NCBI RefSeq assembly: GCF_900162825.1
Contig: NZ_FUGE01000214.1
Coordinates: forward strand, 1-44,389
Source of the DNA: Psychrobacter piechaudii
Lineage (GTDB): Bacteria; Pseudomonadota; Gammaproteobacteria; Pseudomonadales; Moraxellaceae
DNA length: 44,389 nt
Direction: 5' to 3'
Position numbers and translations under genes: made by a program. Shown in pieces: positions 33,085 through 41,385 of this stretch. How positions within the stretch are numbered: the first letter of the stretch is position 1; each line of letters opens with the position of its first letter. Below the pieces are notes generated by a model. The model worked only from the letters and a program-made list of their open reading frames with translations. It ran no database searches and was not told the DNA's origin.

Positions 33085-34246
33085 AGGTTGTAAGTTAAAA
33101 CTAACCTCGCCATACTAAAGATATGAAAACCCTCAAGCTACGCATTAAAGACAAGCACGTAAAAGAGCTGAATCAGCTAAGCGGTTCGGTGAACTTCGTG
33201 TGGAACTATGTTAATGCGCTTTGCTTTGAGCATTTAAAACGTACCGGTGAGTTCTTTAGTGCTTATGATCTAAGTCAGTACACTAAAGGAAGTGGTGAGT
33301 ATTTAGGTTTGCATAGTCAAACCTTGCAAGCTATTAATGAGACTCACGCTAAATCACGTAAACAGTTTAAAAAAGCTAAGCTTAATTGGCGTACCAATCG
33401 TCCTGATGCAAAACGCAAATCACTGGGCTGGATACCTTTTAAGAAATCTGCTATCAAGTATCTACATACCAGACAAACGGGAAAGAAAGCACTTAAATCA
33501 ACCATACGGCTATCACTCTCTAAAGGTGACAAGTTAATCATTAACGTGTTTGACAGCTACAACCTGTCTTTGTATCAAATCAACACGCTTGAGATAGTAC
33601 AAGACAGTCGTAATCGTTGGTATGCGTGTATTACTGTTAAAGATTACCCTAAACAAGTAAGCGGTACGGGTAGTGTTGGCATTGACTTAGGCTTAAAAGA
33701 AGCTGCCACCACGTCAAACGGCGAAAAGCTAATTCCTAAGCAAACTCAAAAATGGGCGCATAAATTAGCAACCGCTCAGCGCGCCAAGAATAAAGAGCGT
33801 GTCAAAGCAATCCACGCCAAAATTAAAAACACAAGATTAGATTTAATCCATAAGTTCACCATCAAGCTTGTTAAAGATAATGCTTTAATTGTCGTTGGTG
33901 ATGTTAAATCACGTTCATTTACAACTAAAAAAACCAAGCTGGCTAAATCGACATACGATGCAGGATGGTTTGAGCTTAAAAGACAACTGGAATATAAATG
34001 CAAGCATGCAGGTTGTCATTTTGAGATCGTAAATGAGAAATACACTACCCAGACCTGTTCGTACTGTCATAAAATAAGTGATAGTAGTCCGAAAGGTAGA
34101 ACAGGTCTTGGAATAAGAGGATGGACTTGTGCTGAGTGTGGCACGTGGCATGATAGAGATATCAATGCTGCTAAGAACATCCTTGCGGTCGGGCTTGACC
34201 GTCTAGCTGTAGGAATCCCCTCTGTTTAGCGAGGGGAGGAGGTCAA
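33085..34246 (+). mobile_element. IS200/IS605-type element carrying only tnpB (intact copy)
   Basis: Single-gene element between the HolD-like gene and serC. A bulged hairpin at 33085-33107 (AGGTT..AGTT/AACT..AACCT) resembles the imperfect left-end hairpins of this group and is my guess for the left boundary, which is uncertain. The right end has the stem CCCCTC (34217-34222) / GAGGGG (34231-34236) and ends GTCAA at 34242-34246. No tnpA lies in the window, so movement would need a transposase in trans. Confidence 0.65.
33123..34229 (+). CDS. tnpB: RNA-guided nuclease-type TnpB (OrfB), altered RuvC-II site
   Basis: TnpB proteins are RNA-guided DNA nucleases, ancestors of Cas12, encoded by IS200/IS605 elements. 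This 368-aa copy is complete: N-terminal helix-turn-helix/OrfB region (~1-50), central domain, RuvC-I aspartate D188 in GSVGIDLGL, zinc finger C312/C315/C336/C339 and RuvC-III HDRDINAAKN (D344/D346). At RuvC-II, where active TnpB has Glu in VVED, this one has Gly (G259 in IVVGDVKSR). Candidate substitutes are E284 and E290 in the following helix. The same GDVKS reading is kept in copy 1, so it is a lineage trait rather than a fresh mutation. Activity is uncertain. Confidence 0.9.
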   Translation: MKTLKLRIKDKHVKELNQLSGSVNFVWNYVNALCFEHLKRTGEFFSAYDLSQYTKGSGEYLGLHSQTLQAINETHAKSRKQFKKAKLNWRTNRPDAKRKSLGWIPFKKSAIKYLHTRQTGKKALKSTIRLSLSKGDKLIINVFDSYNLSLYQINTLEIVQDSRNRWYACITVKDYPKQVSGTGSVGIDLGLKEAATTSNGEKLIPKQTQKWAHKLATAQRAKNKERVKAIHAKIKNTRLDLIHKFTIKLVKDNALIVVGDVKSRSFTTKKTKLAKSTYDAGWFELKRQLEYKCKHAGCHFEIVNEKYTTQTCSYCHKISDSSPKGRTGLGIRGWTCAECGTWHDRDINAAKNILAVGLDRLAVGIPSV

Positions 34247-34262
34247 CGCTTTGATAATTGTA
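34130..34262 (+). ncRNA. Predicted omega (right-end) RNA of the tnpB element
   Basis: In this family the guide RNA scaffold overlaps the 3' end of tnpB and the right-end hairpin, and the guide is the flanking sequence just past the element. The 3' scaffold boundary would be 34246 and the guide about 34247-34262 (CGCTTTGATAATTGTA). The 5' end given is arbitrary. Confidence 0.35.
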
Positions 34263-34329
34263 TTATACTTATCCAATTAACCTAAAATGCTATACCCCCA
34301 CCCACCTTATTTTGTTTTGTAGGAAAATT

Positions 34330-35478
34330 ATGAACCAAGTAACTGCAGCCGCTAACTTAAATGATGAAGCTTCTCTCAATCGTAAACACAATTTTTGTGC
34401 TGGGCCAGCGTCTTTACCGACAGAAGTGTTGCTAAAAGCACAAGCTGAGATGTTGGATTGGAGAGGGAAAGGCGTCTCTATTATGGAGATGAGCCATCGT
34501 AGCGCTGACTATGTGAAAGTGGCGCAAGAAGCAGAGCAAAGCTTACGCCGTTTAATGAATATCCCTGATAATTACAAAGTGTTGTTCTTACAAGGTGGAG
34601 CAACGCTTCAATTCTCTGCTATTCCGTTAAACCTATTGGGTAACGAGAAGAGTCAAGGTAAAGCAGATTATTTGACTACGGGCGCTTGGTCAGGCAAAGC
34701 TATTAAAGAGGCCAAACGCTACGCCCAGCTAGGATTGGGTGAAGTGAATGAAGTGGCTTCTAGCAAAGCATCAAACTTTACTACAGTTCCTGATCAAGAT
34801 GAGTGGCAGCTAACTGAAGGGGCACAATATTTTCATTACTGTGCTAATGAAACTATTCACGGGGTACAAATTTTTCAGCCACCCCAAGTGGATGCGCCAT
34901 TAATTGCGGATATGTCTTCTTGTATCTTGTCAGAACCTATTGATGTCTCGAAATTTGGGATGATTTATGCAGGGGCTCAAAAAAATATTGGTCCTGCAGG
35001 TTTGGTTATTGTGATTATCCGTGAAGATTTAATTGGTAAAGCTAGCGAGTGGTGCCCAGCCTTACTTGATTATGCCAATCAAGTGAACAAGGAATCTATG
35101 CTGAACACGCCAGCCACCTATTCTTGGTATTTAGCAGGGCTTGTGTTTGAGTGGTTAGAGCAACAAGGTGGCTTAGAGGCCATTGCAAAAATTAACCGTC
35201 AAAAAGCAGAATTATTATATAAAACCATCGATGACAGCGAGTTTTACATTAATAACGTAGACCCTCAGTATCGCTCAATTATGAACGTGTCTTTTACCTT
35301 AAAAGACAGTAGTTTAGATGGGCAGTTTTTAACAGAAGCTGAAGAAGCAGGCTTATTAAACCTAAAAGGGCATCGTGATGTAGGCGGTATGCGTGCCAGC
35401 ATCTACAATGCTGTGAGCTTAGAGTCGGTGCAAGCTTTATGTGATTTCATGGTTGAATTTGCTAAAAAACAGGCTTAA
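34330..35478 (+). CDS. serC: Phosphoserine aminotransferase SerC
   Basis: PLP enzyme of serine synthesis, also used for pyridoxal 5'-phosphate synthesis (3-hydroxypyruvate phosphate and 4-phosphohydroxythreonine pathways). I start at the ATG with AGGA 6 nt upstream, giving 382 aa; the open frame's 24-codon extension overlaps the IS flank and is not family-like. HNFCAGPASLP and SIMEMSHRS mark the N-terminus, LFLQGGATLQFSAIPLNL the phosphate site, and the PLP lysine is in IYAGAQKNIGPAG. HRDVGGMRASIYNAV lies near the end. The tnpB element ends 84 bp upstream, so serC's native promoter may be displaced or lie in this short gap. Confidence 0.95.
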   Translation: MNQVTAAANLNDEASLNRKHNFCAGPASLPTEVLLKAQAEMLDWRGKGVSIMEMSHRSADYVKVAQEAEQSLRRLMNIPDNYKVLFLQGGATLQFSAIPLNLLGNEKSQGKADYLTTGAWSGKAIKEAKRYAQLGLGEVNEVASSKASNFTTVPDQDEWQLTEGAQYFHYCANETIHGVQIFQPPQVDAPLIADMSSCILSEPIDVSKFGMIYAGAQKNIGPAGLVIVIIREDLIGKASEWCPALLDYANQVNKESMLNTPATYSWYLAGLVFEWLEQQGGLEAIAKINRQKAELLYKTIDDSEFYINNVDPQYRSIMNVSFTLKDSSLDGQFLTEAEEAGLLNLKGHRDVGGMRASIYNAVSLESVQALCDFMVEFAKKQA

Positions 35479-35512
35479 TTAAATCGGATTAAATCAAACT
35501 TAATCATTTCTA

Positions 35513-35547
35513 AAGCTACCATCTCTAAAGCTTTAGGGTGGTTGCTT
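35513..35547 (+). terminator. Stem-loop after serC
   Basis: AAGC-T-ACCA pairs with TGGT-T-GCTT around an inner palindrome CTAAAGCTTTAG. There is no T run, so termination is uncertain. Confidence 0.35.
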
Positions 35548-35584
35548 CTATACTAGGAATTAAACTTATTTAAGGAGGGGGTAA

Positions 35585-37444
35585 ATGCAAATTAAGCTGT
35601 TTTCCAAAAGACAGAATGCTTGTTTTGCCTCGACCTTAATGAGTGCGGTATTGCTTAGTTTAGCGCCTAGTGCTTATGCTGATCCTATTACTGTGACAGC
35701 CATTGGCCACAATAGTGAGGCGCGTTATATTAATGCGCCTTATCTACCTTATGCCAACCCTAAAGCCCCAAAAGGCGGTACGTTATTGCTATCAGCACTG
35801 GGTACCTTTAACAGTGCCAACCCCTGGATGACTACAGGGGTGGCTATGAATGGTACTGACTATCTTTACGACACCTTATTATCAGGCTCATTGAATGAGT
35901 CTTTTGTTATGTACCCGCAGCTGGCTGAAAAAGTCACTTACGACCCTGATGATACCAGCTGGATTATTTACCATATCGATCCTAATGCCAAATTTTGGGA
36001 TGGTAGCGCTGTCACTAGTGATGATGTCCAAGCTACTTATGATGCTTATTTGAACAAAGGACTGATGCAAGTGCGCAGTTATTTGGCTGCTATCGATAAA
36101 GTGGAAGTCCTAGATAAGTACCGAGTAAAGTTTCATTTCAAATCTTCTGACAATAAAGAAGTTTTATTATTGACGGTTGGTCAGTTTCCAATCTTTAAAA
36201 AAGCTTCGGTTGAGAAGGATTTTGAAAAGTTATCGCTTACTCCCTTAATGGGCAGTGGTCCTTACAAGTTGCTTAACATTGAACAAGGGCGTAGTGTGAC
36301 TTATAAGCGTGACCCTAACTATTGGGGAAGACAGCTTATGGTTAACAAAGGCCGGTTTAACTTTGATTACATTAAATACCTCTACTACGGTAGTGATGAA
36401 ATTGCACTAGAAGGATTTAAGGTAGGGCAGTATCACTTTCGGCAAGAAAGTTCTGCTAGGAAGTGGACAACCGCTTATGACTTTGGTGCTGCCAGAGCAG
36501 GGTTGATAAAAAAAGAAGCCATTGTTACCAAGAACCCTGTGATGATGCAGGCTTTGGTGATGAATCTTCGAAAAGATATCTTTTCCGATATACAGGTCCG
36601 TCAAGCGATGACCGATGCTTTTGACTTTGAGCTAATGAACAAGACTTTGTTCTATGATCAATACGAGCGTTTAGAAAGCTACTTTCATGGCTCAGAGTTG
36701 GCGGCTACCGGAGTGCCAGATACAGAAGAATATGAGGTGTTAAAGCCTTTACTGCCGAAGCTTGAGCCTATTCAAAGGCAAGCCACTGTGGCAAAGTGGC
36801 AGCTTGCTAAGTCAGATGGCAAAAGCTACCATCGGCAAGCTCTATTAAATGCTCGACAAAAACTGCTACAAGCTGGTTTTTATTATCAAGATATGAAGCT
36901 ATATCAAGCCAATGGCAAGCTAGCTAGCTTTGAGATCTTAATTACTGACGATAAAATGAGCCGAGTACTTTTGCCTTACGTGAGAAACTTAAAAAAGCTA
37001 GGCTTTACGGTTTCGATTCGTCAAGTAGATACCTCGCAATATTTAGAGCGCTTAAGACGATTTGACTATGACATGATAGTGGCTGGTTTCCCGCAAAGCA
37101 CTTCACCTGGCTCTGAACAAAGCTATATGTGGGGTAGTGCTGCAGCTGATGAGCAGGGTAACCAAAATTACAGTGGCATTAAGAATGAAGCCATTGATAC
37201 GGTGATAGACAAGCTCATTAAAGCCGCGAATAGAGAAGAGATTGTGCTTTATACTAAGGTGTTGGATCGCTTGTTGCGGGCTGGCTATTATATGGTTCCT
37301 ATGTATGGAACTACCAATACCCGGGTGGTCTATTGGGATAAGTATCGTCACCATAAAACGTTGCCAGACAATGCTATAGGTATTGACTACTGGTGGGTAG
37401 ATAAATCTGCCGAATCTATTGTTAATAAATATTTAAAACGATAA
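35585..37444 (+). CDS. yejA: Family 5 peptide-binding protein of an ABC importer (YejA-like)
   Basis: Periplasmic binding protein (619 aa) for a peptide ABC transporter. The signal peptide ends near SAYADP (residue ~32). The mature start has NSEARYINAPYLPYANPKAPKGG, the YejA hallmark, followed by FNSANPWMT. The family-5 core shows WIIYHIDPNAKFWDGSAVTSDDV and, in the second lobe, FDYDMIVAGFPQSTSPGSEQ and IDYWWVDKSA. YejABEF systems import peptides, including microcin C in E. coli, and confer resistance to antimicrobial peptides in some pathogens. An AGGAGGGG site precedes the ATG. gloB and the two permease genes follow on the same strand. Confidence 0.85.
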   Translation: MQIKLFSKRQNACFASTLMSAVLLSLAPSAYADPITVTAIGHNSEARYINAPYLPYANPKAPKGGTLLLSALGTFNSANPWMTTGVAMNGTDYLYDTLLSGSLNESFVMYPQLAEKVTYDPDDTSWIIYHIDPNAKFWDGSAVTSDDVQATYDAYLNKGLMQVRSYLAAIDKVEVLDKYRVKFHFKSSDNKEVLLLTVGQFPIFKKASVEKDFEKLSLTPLMGSGPYKLLNIEQGRSVTYKRDPNYWGRQLMVNKGRFNFDYIKYLYYGSDEIALEGFKVGQYHFRQESSARKWTTAYDFGAARAGLIKKEAIVTKNPVMMQALVMNLRKDIFSDIQVRQAMTDAFDFELMNKTLFYDQYERLESYFHGSELAATGVPDTEEYEVLKPLLPKLEPIQRQATVAKWQLAKSDGKSYHRQALLNARQKLLQAGFYYQDMKLYQANGKLASFEILITDDKMSRVLLPYVRNLKKLGFTVSIRQVDTSQYLERLRRFDYDMIVAGFPQSTSPGSEQSYMWGSAAADEQGNQNYSGIKNEAIDTVIDKLIKAANREEIVLYTKVLDRLLRAGYYMVPMYGTTNTRVVYWDKYRHHKTLPDNAIGIDYWWVDKSAESIVNKYLKR

Positions 37445-37533
37445 TTTAAAGTATTGCCTAAGATATTTTGACATAAGAGAACACGACTTAGTCATATTAA
37501 AGAATAAATACACTTTAAATAATAGGAAGTTTC

Positions 37534-38313
37534 ATGAGCTTAATTATTACGCCTATCCCCGCCTTTACTGATAACTATATATGGGCGCTAGTAAATGATA
37601 AGAATAAACAAGCCATCGTCATTGATCCAGGTCAGGCGGCCCCCGTTGCTGACTATTTACAGCAATACCAACTTGAGTTGACCGCCATTTGGGTTACTCA
37701 TCATCACGATGATCATATTGGTGGTATAGCAGAGCTACGTGAGATGTACCCTATGACGCATGTGGTGGCGGGATCTGATCATGGAGTGAGTCCAGACCAG
37801 ATTGTCAAAGAAGGCAGCTCAGTAAGTGCTTGGGGGTACACAGCTCAAGTATGGGCGGTTCCTGGGCATACCGCCTCGCATTTGGCTTATGTATTGACCC
37901 ATGAAGATGAGAAGCAAGTCTTCTGTGGCGACACCTTATTTAGTGCAGGCTGTGGTCGGGTCTTTACAGGTACTATAGAGCAATTATATGAAAGCTTTAA
38001 GCGGTTAAATAAATTGCCTAAAAATACTTTATTTTATCCAGCCCATGAATATACTGCCTCAAACTTAAGATTCGGCTTATCTATTGAACCAGACAACTCA
38101 GTCATGCAACAAACTTTACAGCAAGTTGAGGCCCTTAATGAAGAGGGTAAGCCGTCGTTACCAGTGACCTTAGAGCATGAAAGACAGGTTAACGTATTCT
38201 TGCGTAGCGAAGAGTTAACGGTTATCGATGGGGTGCAAAGACAGGTGGAGCTTGCAGACACCAAGCCATTAACCGTGTTTAGTGCTTTAAGAGCCCTAAA
38301 AGATAACTTCTAA
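37534..38313 (+). CDS. gloB: Hydroxyacylglutathione hydrolase (glyoxalase II)
   Basis: Metallo-beta-lactamase-fold enzyme that hydrolyses S-lactoylglutathione to lactate and glutathione, the second step of methylglyoxal removal. The binuclear metal motif THHHDDH (H56, H58, D60, H61) is intact, as are GHTASHLAY and the bridging aspartate in FCGDTLFSAGCGR. The C-terminal substrate domain contains YPAHEYTASNLRF. The 259-aa length is standard. Its location is odd: between yejA and yejB, with 89-bp and 56-bp spacers and a good ribosome-binding site, so it seems to be carried in the transport operon. Confidence 0.95.
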   Translation: MSLIITPIPAFTDNYIWALVNDKNKQAIVIDPGQAAPVADYLQQYQLELTAIWVTHHHDDHIGGIAELREMYPMTHVVAGSDHGVSPDQIVKEGSSVSAWGYTAQVWAVPGHTASHLAYVLTHEDEKQVFCGDTLFSAGCGRVFTGTIEQLYESFKRLNKLPKNTLFYPAHEYTASNLRFGLSIEPDNSVMQQTLQQVEALNEEGKPSLPVTLEHERQVNVFLRSEELTVIDGVQRQVELADTKPLTVFSALRALKDNF

Positions 38314-38369
38314 CTCAACGGATTGGATTGGAACTATCATGATAAGCAGTAATAAATAAGGATAGAGTC

Positions 38370-39440
38370 ATGGGTCGTTATATTTTAAAACGGTTATTGC
38401 TTATCATACCCACATTATTCCTCATTCTTTTAACCAATTTTATATTGGTTCAAGCAGCACCAGGTGGCCCAGTTGAGCAGCAAATAGCACAAATTGAGCT
38501 GGCTCAAAACAAGGGGGAGACCACTGGAGCCGCAATGGGAGGGGGTAGCATTCTTTCAGATGGGGTTTATAGAGGCTCAAGAGGACTGTCTGAAGAGATG
38601 GTAGAGGCCATTAAGGCACAATATGGCTTTGATAAGCCGGCCCCTGAACGCTTTTGGATTATGCTAAAAAACTATGCCGTGCTTGATTTTGGTACGTCAT
38701 TCTTTAAGGGTAAGCCAGTTACCGAGCTAATCGTAGAAAAATTACCGGTCTCTATTTCTCTTGGTCTTTGGAGCACCCTGCTTATCTATCTCATCGCCAT
38801 ACCTTTGGGTATCTATAAGGCGATGCACCACGGCTCAGGTATTGATAAATTTACCGCGGTTATGTTGGCGGTTGGTCATGCCATTCCTATATTTGTGTTC
38901 GGTGTTATTTTACTGGTGCTGTTTGCAGGGGGGAGTTACTGGCAGATTTTCCCCTTACAGGGACTGGTTTCAGAGAATTTTGATCAGTTGAGCCCTTTGG
39001 CTAAAATCAAAGACTATTTTTGGCATTTGGCGTTACCGCTGACGGCAAGCACCATTGGCGGCTTTGCAGCCCTTACTTATTTAACAAAATTTAGTTTCAT
39101 CGAAGAGTTATCCAAGCAATATGTGCTGACTGCACGGGCCAAAGGTTTAAGCAACCGCCAGGTGCTTTATGGTCATGTCTTTAGAAATGCAATGCTGATT
39201 GTTATTGCGGGTATTCCTGCCGCCATTGTCAGTATATTTTTTACTGGAAATCTCTTAATTGAGATTATATTTAAGCTTGACGGTTTAGGCTTACTTGGCT
39301 TTGAGGCCATTGTACAGCGAGACTATCCAGTGATATTTGGCACCTTATTCATCTTCACCTTGGTGGGTTTGTTATTACAGCTTATTAGTGACATAAGCTA
39401 TCATCTCATTGACCCACGTATTGACTTCGAGGGACGCTAA
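38370..39440 (+). CDS. yejB: Peptide ABC transporter permease (YejB-like)
   Basis: Inner-membrane permease of 356 aa. The N-terminus [17 protein letters not shown] and the [12 protein letters not shown] motif are typical of DppB/OppB permeases. A Yej-type insert of about 60 residues follows, then [24 protein letters not shown] and the EAA loop [24 protein letters not shown]. It ends one base before the yejE start, with which it forms the transmembrane channel. Confidence 0.88.
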   Translation: MGRYILKRLLLIIPTLFLILLTNFILVQAAPGGPVEQQIAQIELAQNKGETTGAAMGGGSILSDGVYRGSRGLSEEMVEAIKAQYGFDKPAPERFWIMLKNYAVLDFGTSFFKGKPVTELIVEKLPVSISLGLWSTLLIYLIAIPLGIYKAMHHGSGIDKFTAVMLAVGHAIPIFVFGVILLVLFAGGSYWQIFPLQGLVSENFDQLSPLAKIKDYFWHLALPLTASTIGGFAALTYLTKFSFIEELSKQYVLTARAKGLSNRQVLYGHVFRNAMLIVIAGIPAAIVSIFFTGNLLIEIIFKLDGLGLLGFEAIVQRDYPVIFGTLFIFTLVGLLLQLISDISYHLIDPRIDFEGR

Positions 39441-39441
39441 G

Positions 39442-40473
39442 ATGAGTAAAGATAATCCTTTGGTTAATCCAATATGGCAGGCAAGACTCAATCGTTTTAA
39501 ACGAAATAGACTCGGAGTGGTGGCTCTGCTGTTATTTTGTCTCATCTCTTTAGTCTGTTTGGGTGCTAATTTTGTGGCCAATGATAAGCCTTTATTGGTT
39601 AAATATGAGGATAATTTATATTTCCCAGTGGTTAAAGCTTATCCGGAAACCGCGTTTGGTGGGGTATTTGAGACCGAAGCGGACTATAAAGATCCAGCAG
39701 TAAAACAACTGATTGAACAAAAAGGCTTTATGATCATGCCACTCATTGAGTTTGCGGATCAGACGGCCAGTGTTGAGCTAGAGCAGCCTTATCCGGCACC
39801 GCCTAATGCCAATAATTGGTTAGGGACTGACGATACGGGTAGGGATGTATTGGCTCGAATTCTCTATGGAATGCGGATCTCTTTAATTTTTGGCTTGGCA
39901 TTAACCTTAGCGGGATCATTAATAGGGATTATCGTGGGTGCAGTACAAGGCTATTATGGCGGATGGCCGGATTTGATTGGCCAACGCTTTATGGAGGTAT
40001 GGGCAGGCTTACCTCAACTGTTTATGATTATTATTTTGGTCAGCTTATTTAACCCCAGTGTTTGGGTGTTATTTGCTTTAATGCTGTTATTTGGTTGGAT
40101 GAGTTTGGTCGGCTTAGTTCGTGCAGAGTTTTTAAGGGCACGTAATTTTGATTATGTGAGAGCAGCCCGAAATTTAGGGGCCTCTGACCGCCAAATTATG
40201 CTGCGTCATATTCTTCCAAATGCTTTGGCTTCAAGTTTGTCTCAGCTGCCTTTTATATTAACTGCCAATATTGTGGCTTTGACCTCACTGGACTTCTTGG
40301 GCTATGGATTACCGCCAGGCTCTCCTTCATTAGGGGAGCTGATGAATCAAGGTAAAGATAATCTAGATGCTCCTTGGTTGGCCTTATCTGCCTTTTTTAG
40401 TTTAACCGTCGTGTTGTCATTACTGATATTCGTGGGAGAAGCGCTAAGAGATGCCTTTGATCCAAGACGCTAG
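39442..40473 (+). CDS. yejE: Peptide ABC transporter permease (YejE-like)
   Basis: Second permease subunit, 343 aa. I start at the ATG one base after the yejB stop, preceded by GAGGGA; an upstream TTG would add eleven residues. QARLNRFKRNRLGVVALLLF is the family's N-terminal helix region and the long periplasmic loop contains YFPVVKAYPETAFGG, typical of YejE. NNWLGTDDTGRDVLARILYGMRISL and the EAA loop FDYVRAARNLGASDRQIMLRHILPNA complete the core. The yejF ATPase gene that normally follows is missing: a terminator lies 37 bp after the stop. The ATPase must be encoded elsewhere, or be shared. Confidence 0.88.
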   Translation: MSKDNPLVNPIWQARLNRFKRNRLGVVALLLFCLISLVCLGANFVANDKPLLVKYEDNLYFPVVKAYPETAFGGVFETEADYKDPAVKQLIEQKGFMIMPLIEFADQTASVELEQPYPAPPNANNWLGTDDTGRDVLARILYGMRISLIFGLALTLAGSLIGIIVGAVQGYYGGWPDLIGQRFMEVWAGLPQLFMIIILVSLFNPSVWVLFALMLLFGWMSLVGLVRAEFLRARNFDYVRAARNLGASDRQIMLRHILPNALASSLSQLPFILTANIVALTSLDFLGYGLPPGSPSLGELMNQGKDNLDAPWLALSAFFSLTVVLSLLIFVGEALRDAFDPRR

Positions 40474-40509
40474 CTTGTAGTTATAACTTTTCGAGAAATA
40501 CCGCATAAT

Positions 40510-40542
40510 AAAAAAGGTTCTTATTAAGTAAGAACCTTTTTT
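40510..40542. terminator. Bidirectional terminator between yejE and the lipoprotein gene
   Basis: AAAAAAGGTTCTTA / TAAGAACCTTTTTT stem with a 5-nt loop. Confidence 0.9.
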
Positions 40543-40571
40543 GTAGACGGGTCTAGAGCTTGCTTAATAGA

Positions 40572-40955
40572 TTACTGACAACGGAAGCTGATATTATATT
40601 CATAGTCGTCGTCACGGGATAAGTTAGGTTTACCTGTACCTAGGACTACGCCCGCAATTGCGCCTGCTTGATCAATCATGCGTCCTGTTCTTTGGTCAAA
40701 CAAGCCATTGTATTTGACTTCATCTTTGACAATGACTGCCTGACGCATGCCACAAGTCTTTTTGGCACTGGCTAAAGCATTTTCTTGAGCCTGAACTTTA
40801 GTTTTGCCAACACCTGTGGTTTCAAAGGTAGAGTCTACGCGCTGAATAACAGGGGCAGTGGGGGTAGATTGACAAGCGCTTAAGCCAATTGCAGCCGATG
40901 CAAGGAAACCTAAAGTAGTGAATTTTGTCATTTTTTGCCAAGCTAGTGTGGTCAT
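40572..40955 (-). CDS. Small lipoprotein of unknown function
   Basis: Lipoprotein of 127 aa from the ATG at 40955, chosen because GAGG lies 8 nt upstream; a TTG four codons earlier and an ATG eight codons later are alternatives. The lipobox is LSAC (C28). The mature part has FETTGVGKTKVQAQENALASAKKTC, an alpha/beta segment like those of proteins with repeated 'AxxxAxxxC' helices, a central KVKYNGLFDQRTGRMIDQAGAIAG-like stretch (visible as NGLFDQRTG then AGVVLG) and a C-terminal YNISFRC; three cysteines include the lipidated one. I recognise no named family. It is convergent with yejE. Confidence 0.7.
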   Translation of the reverse strand: MTTLAWQKMTKFTTLGFLASAAIGLSACQSTPTAPVIQRVDSTFETTGVGKTKVQAQENALASAKKTCGMRQAVIVKDEVKYNGLFDQRTGRMIDQAGAIAGVVLGTGKPNLSRDDDYEYNISFRCQ

Positions 40956-41385
40956 AAGAGGCCTCAAAATAATTAAAAGGAACTATAAGCTAAGGAAAGC
41001 TAAGTAAATATAAGTAACAAGCAAAGTTAAATGCAGGATCCTAAATTAGGATCATCAAATAATAAGCAATATAGTTGTCATGGTAGTATATCAGAGTATA
41101 CTTTCGCAATTATTGAGCGTTCATTGTTTAGTGTAGAGCTTATTGCTTCTATATTACAACTACAATAATATCAGCTAGCACTTATTAGAGGCTAACTAGC
41201 ATTTATTAGAGGCTAGGTAGAGCATAAGTTGGCTTATGCCTCCTATGCATTGCCTGCTACATTAACACAGCCTTACCCACTTATAAGGTAGTTTTTGCTA
41301 TCATGGGGTCACTTGAGATATATAACCCTAGCTATAATTTTGGCAATAACTAATAACCATTATATAAAAGATAAAGATTTTGACT
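40956..41385. other. Intergenic region, lipoprotein / alpha-beta hydrolase
   Basis: A 430-bp divergent spacer. It contains a 21-bp tandem duplication (41175-41216) and, right after it, a perfect 7-bp hairpin GCATAAG-TTGG-CTTATGC (41222-41239). No open frame of note and no clear promoter were identified. Confidence 0.5.
41175..41216 (+). repeat. 21-bp tandem duplication
   Basis: Two adjacent units of CTAGCAYTTATTAGAGGCTAR, differing at two positions, in the divergent spacer and directly before a hairpin. Confidence 0.85.

Noticed and set aside
34258-34329. Extended SerC N-terminus
   Set aside because: It derives from the insertion-element flank; the ATG at 34330 has a ribosome-binding site and the normal family start.
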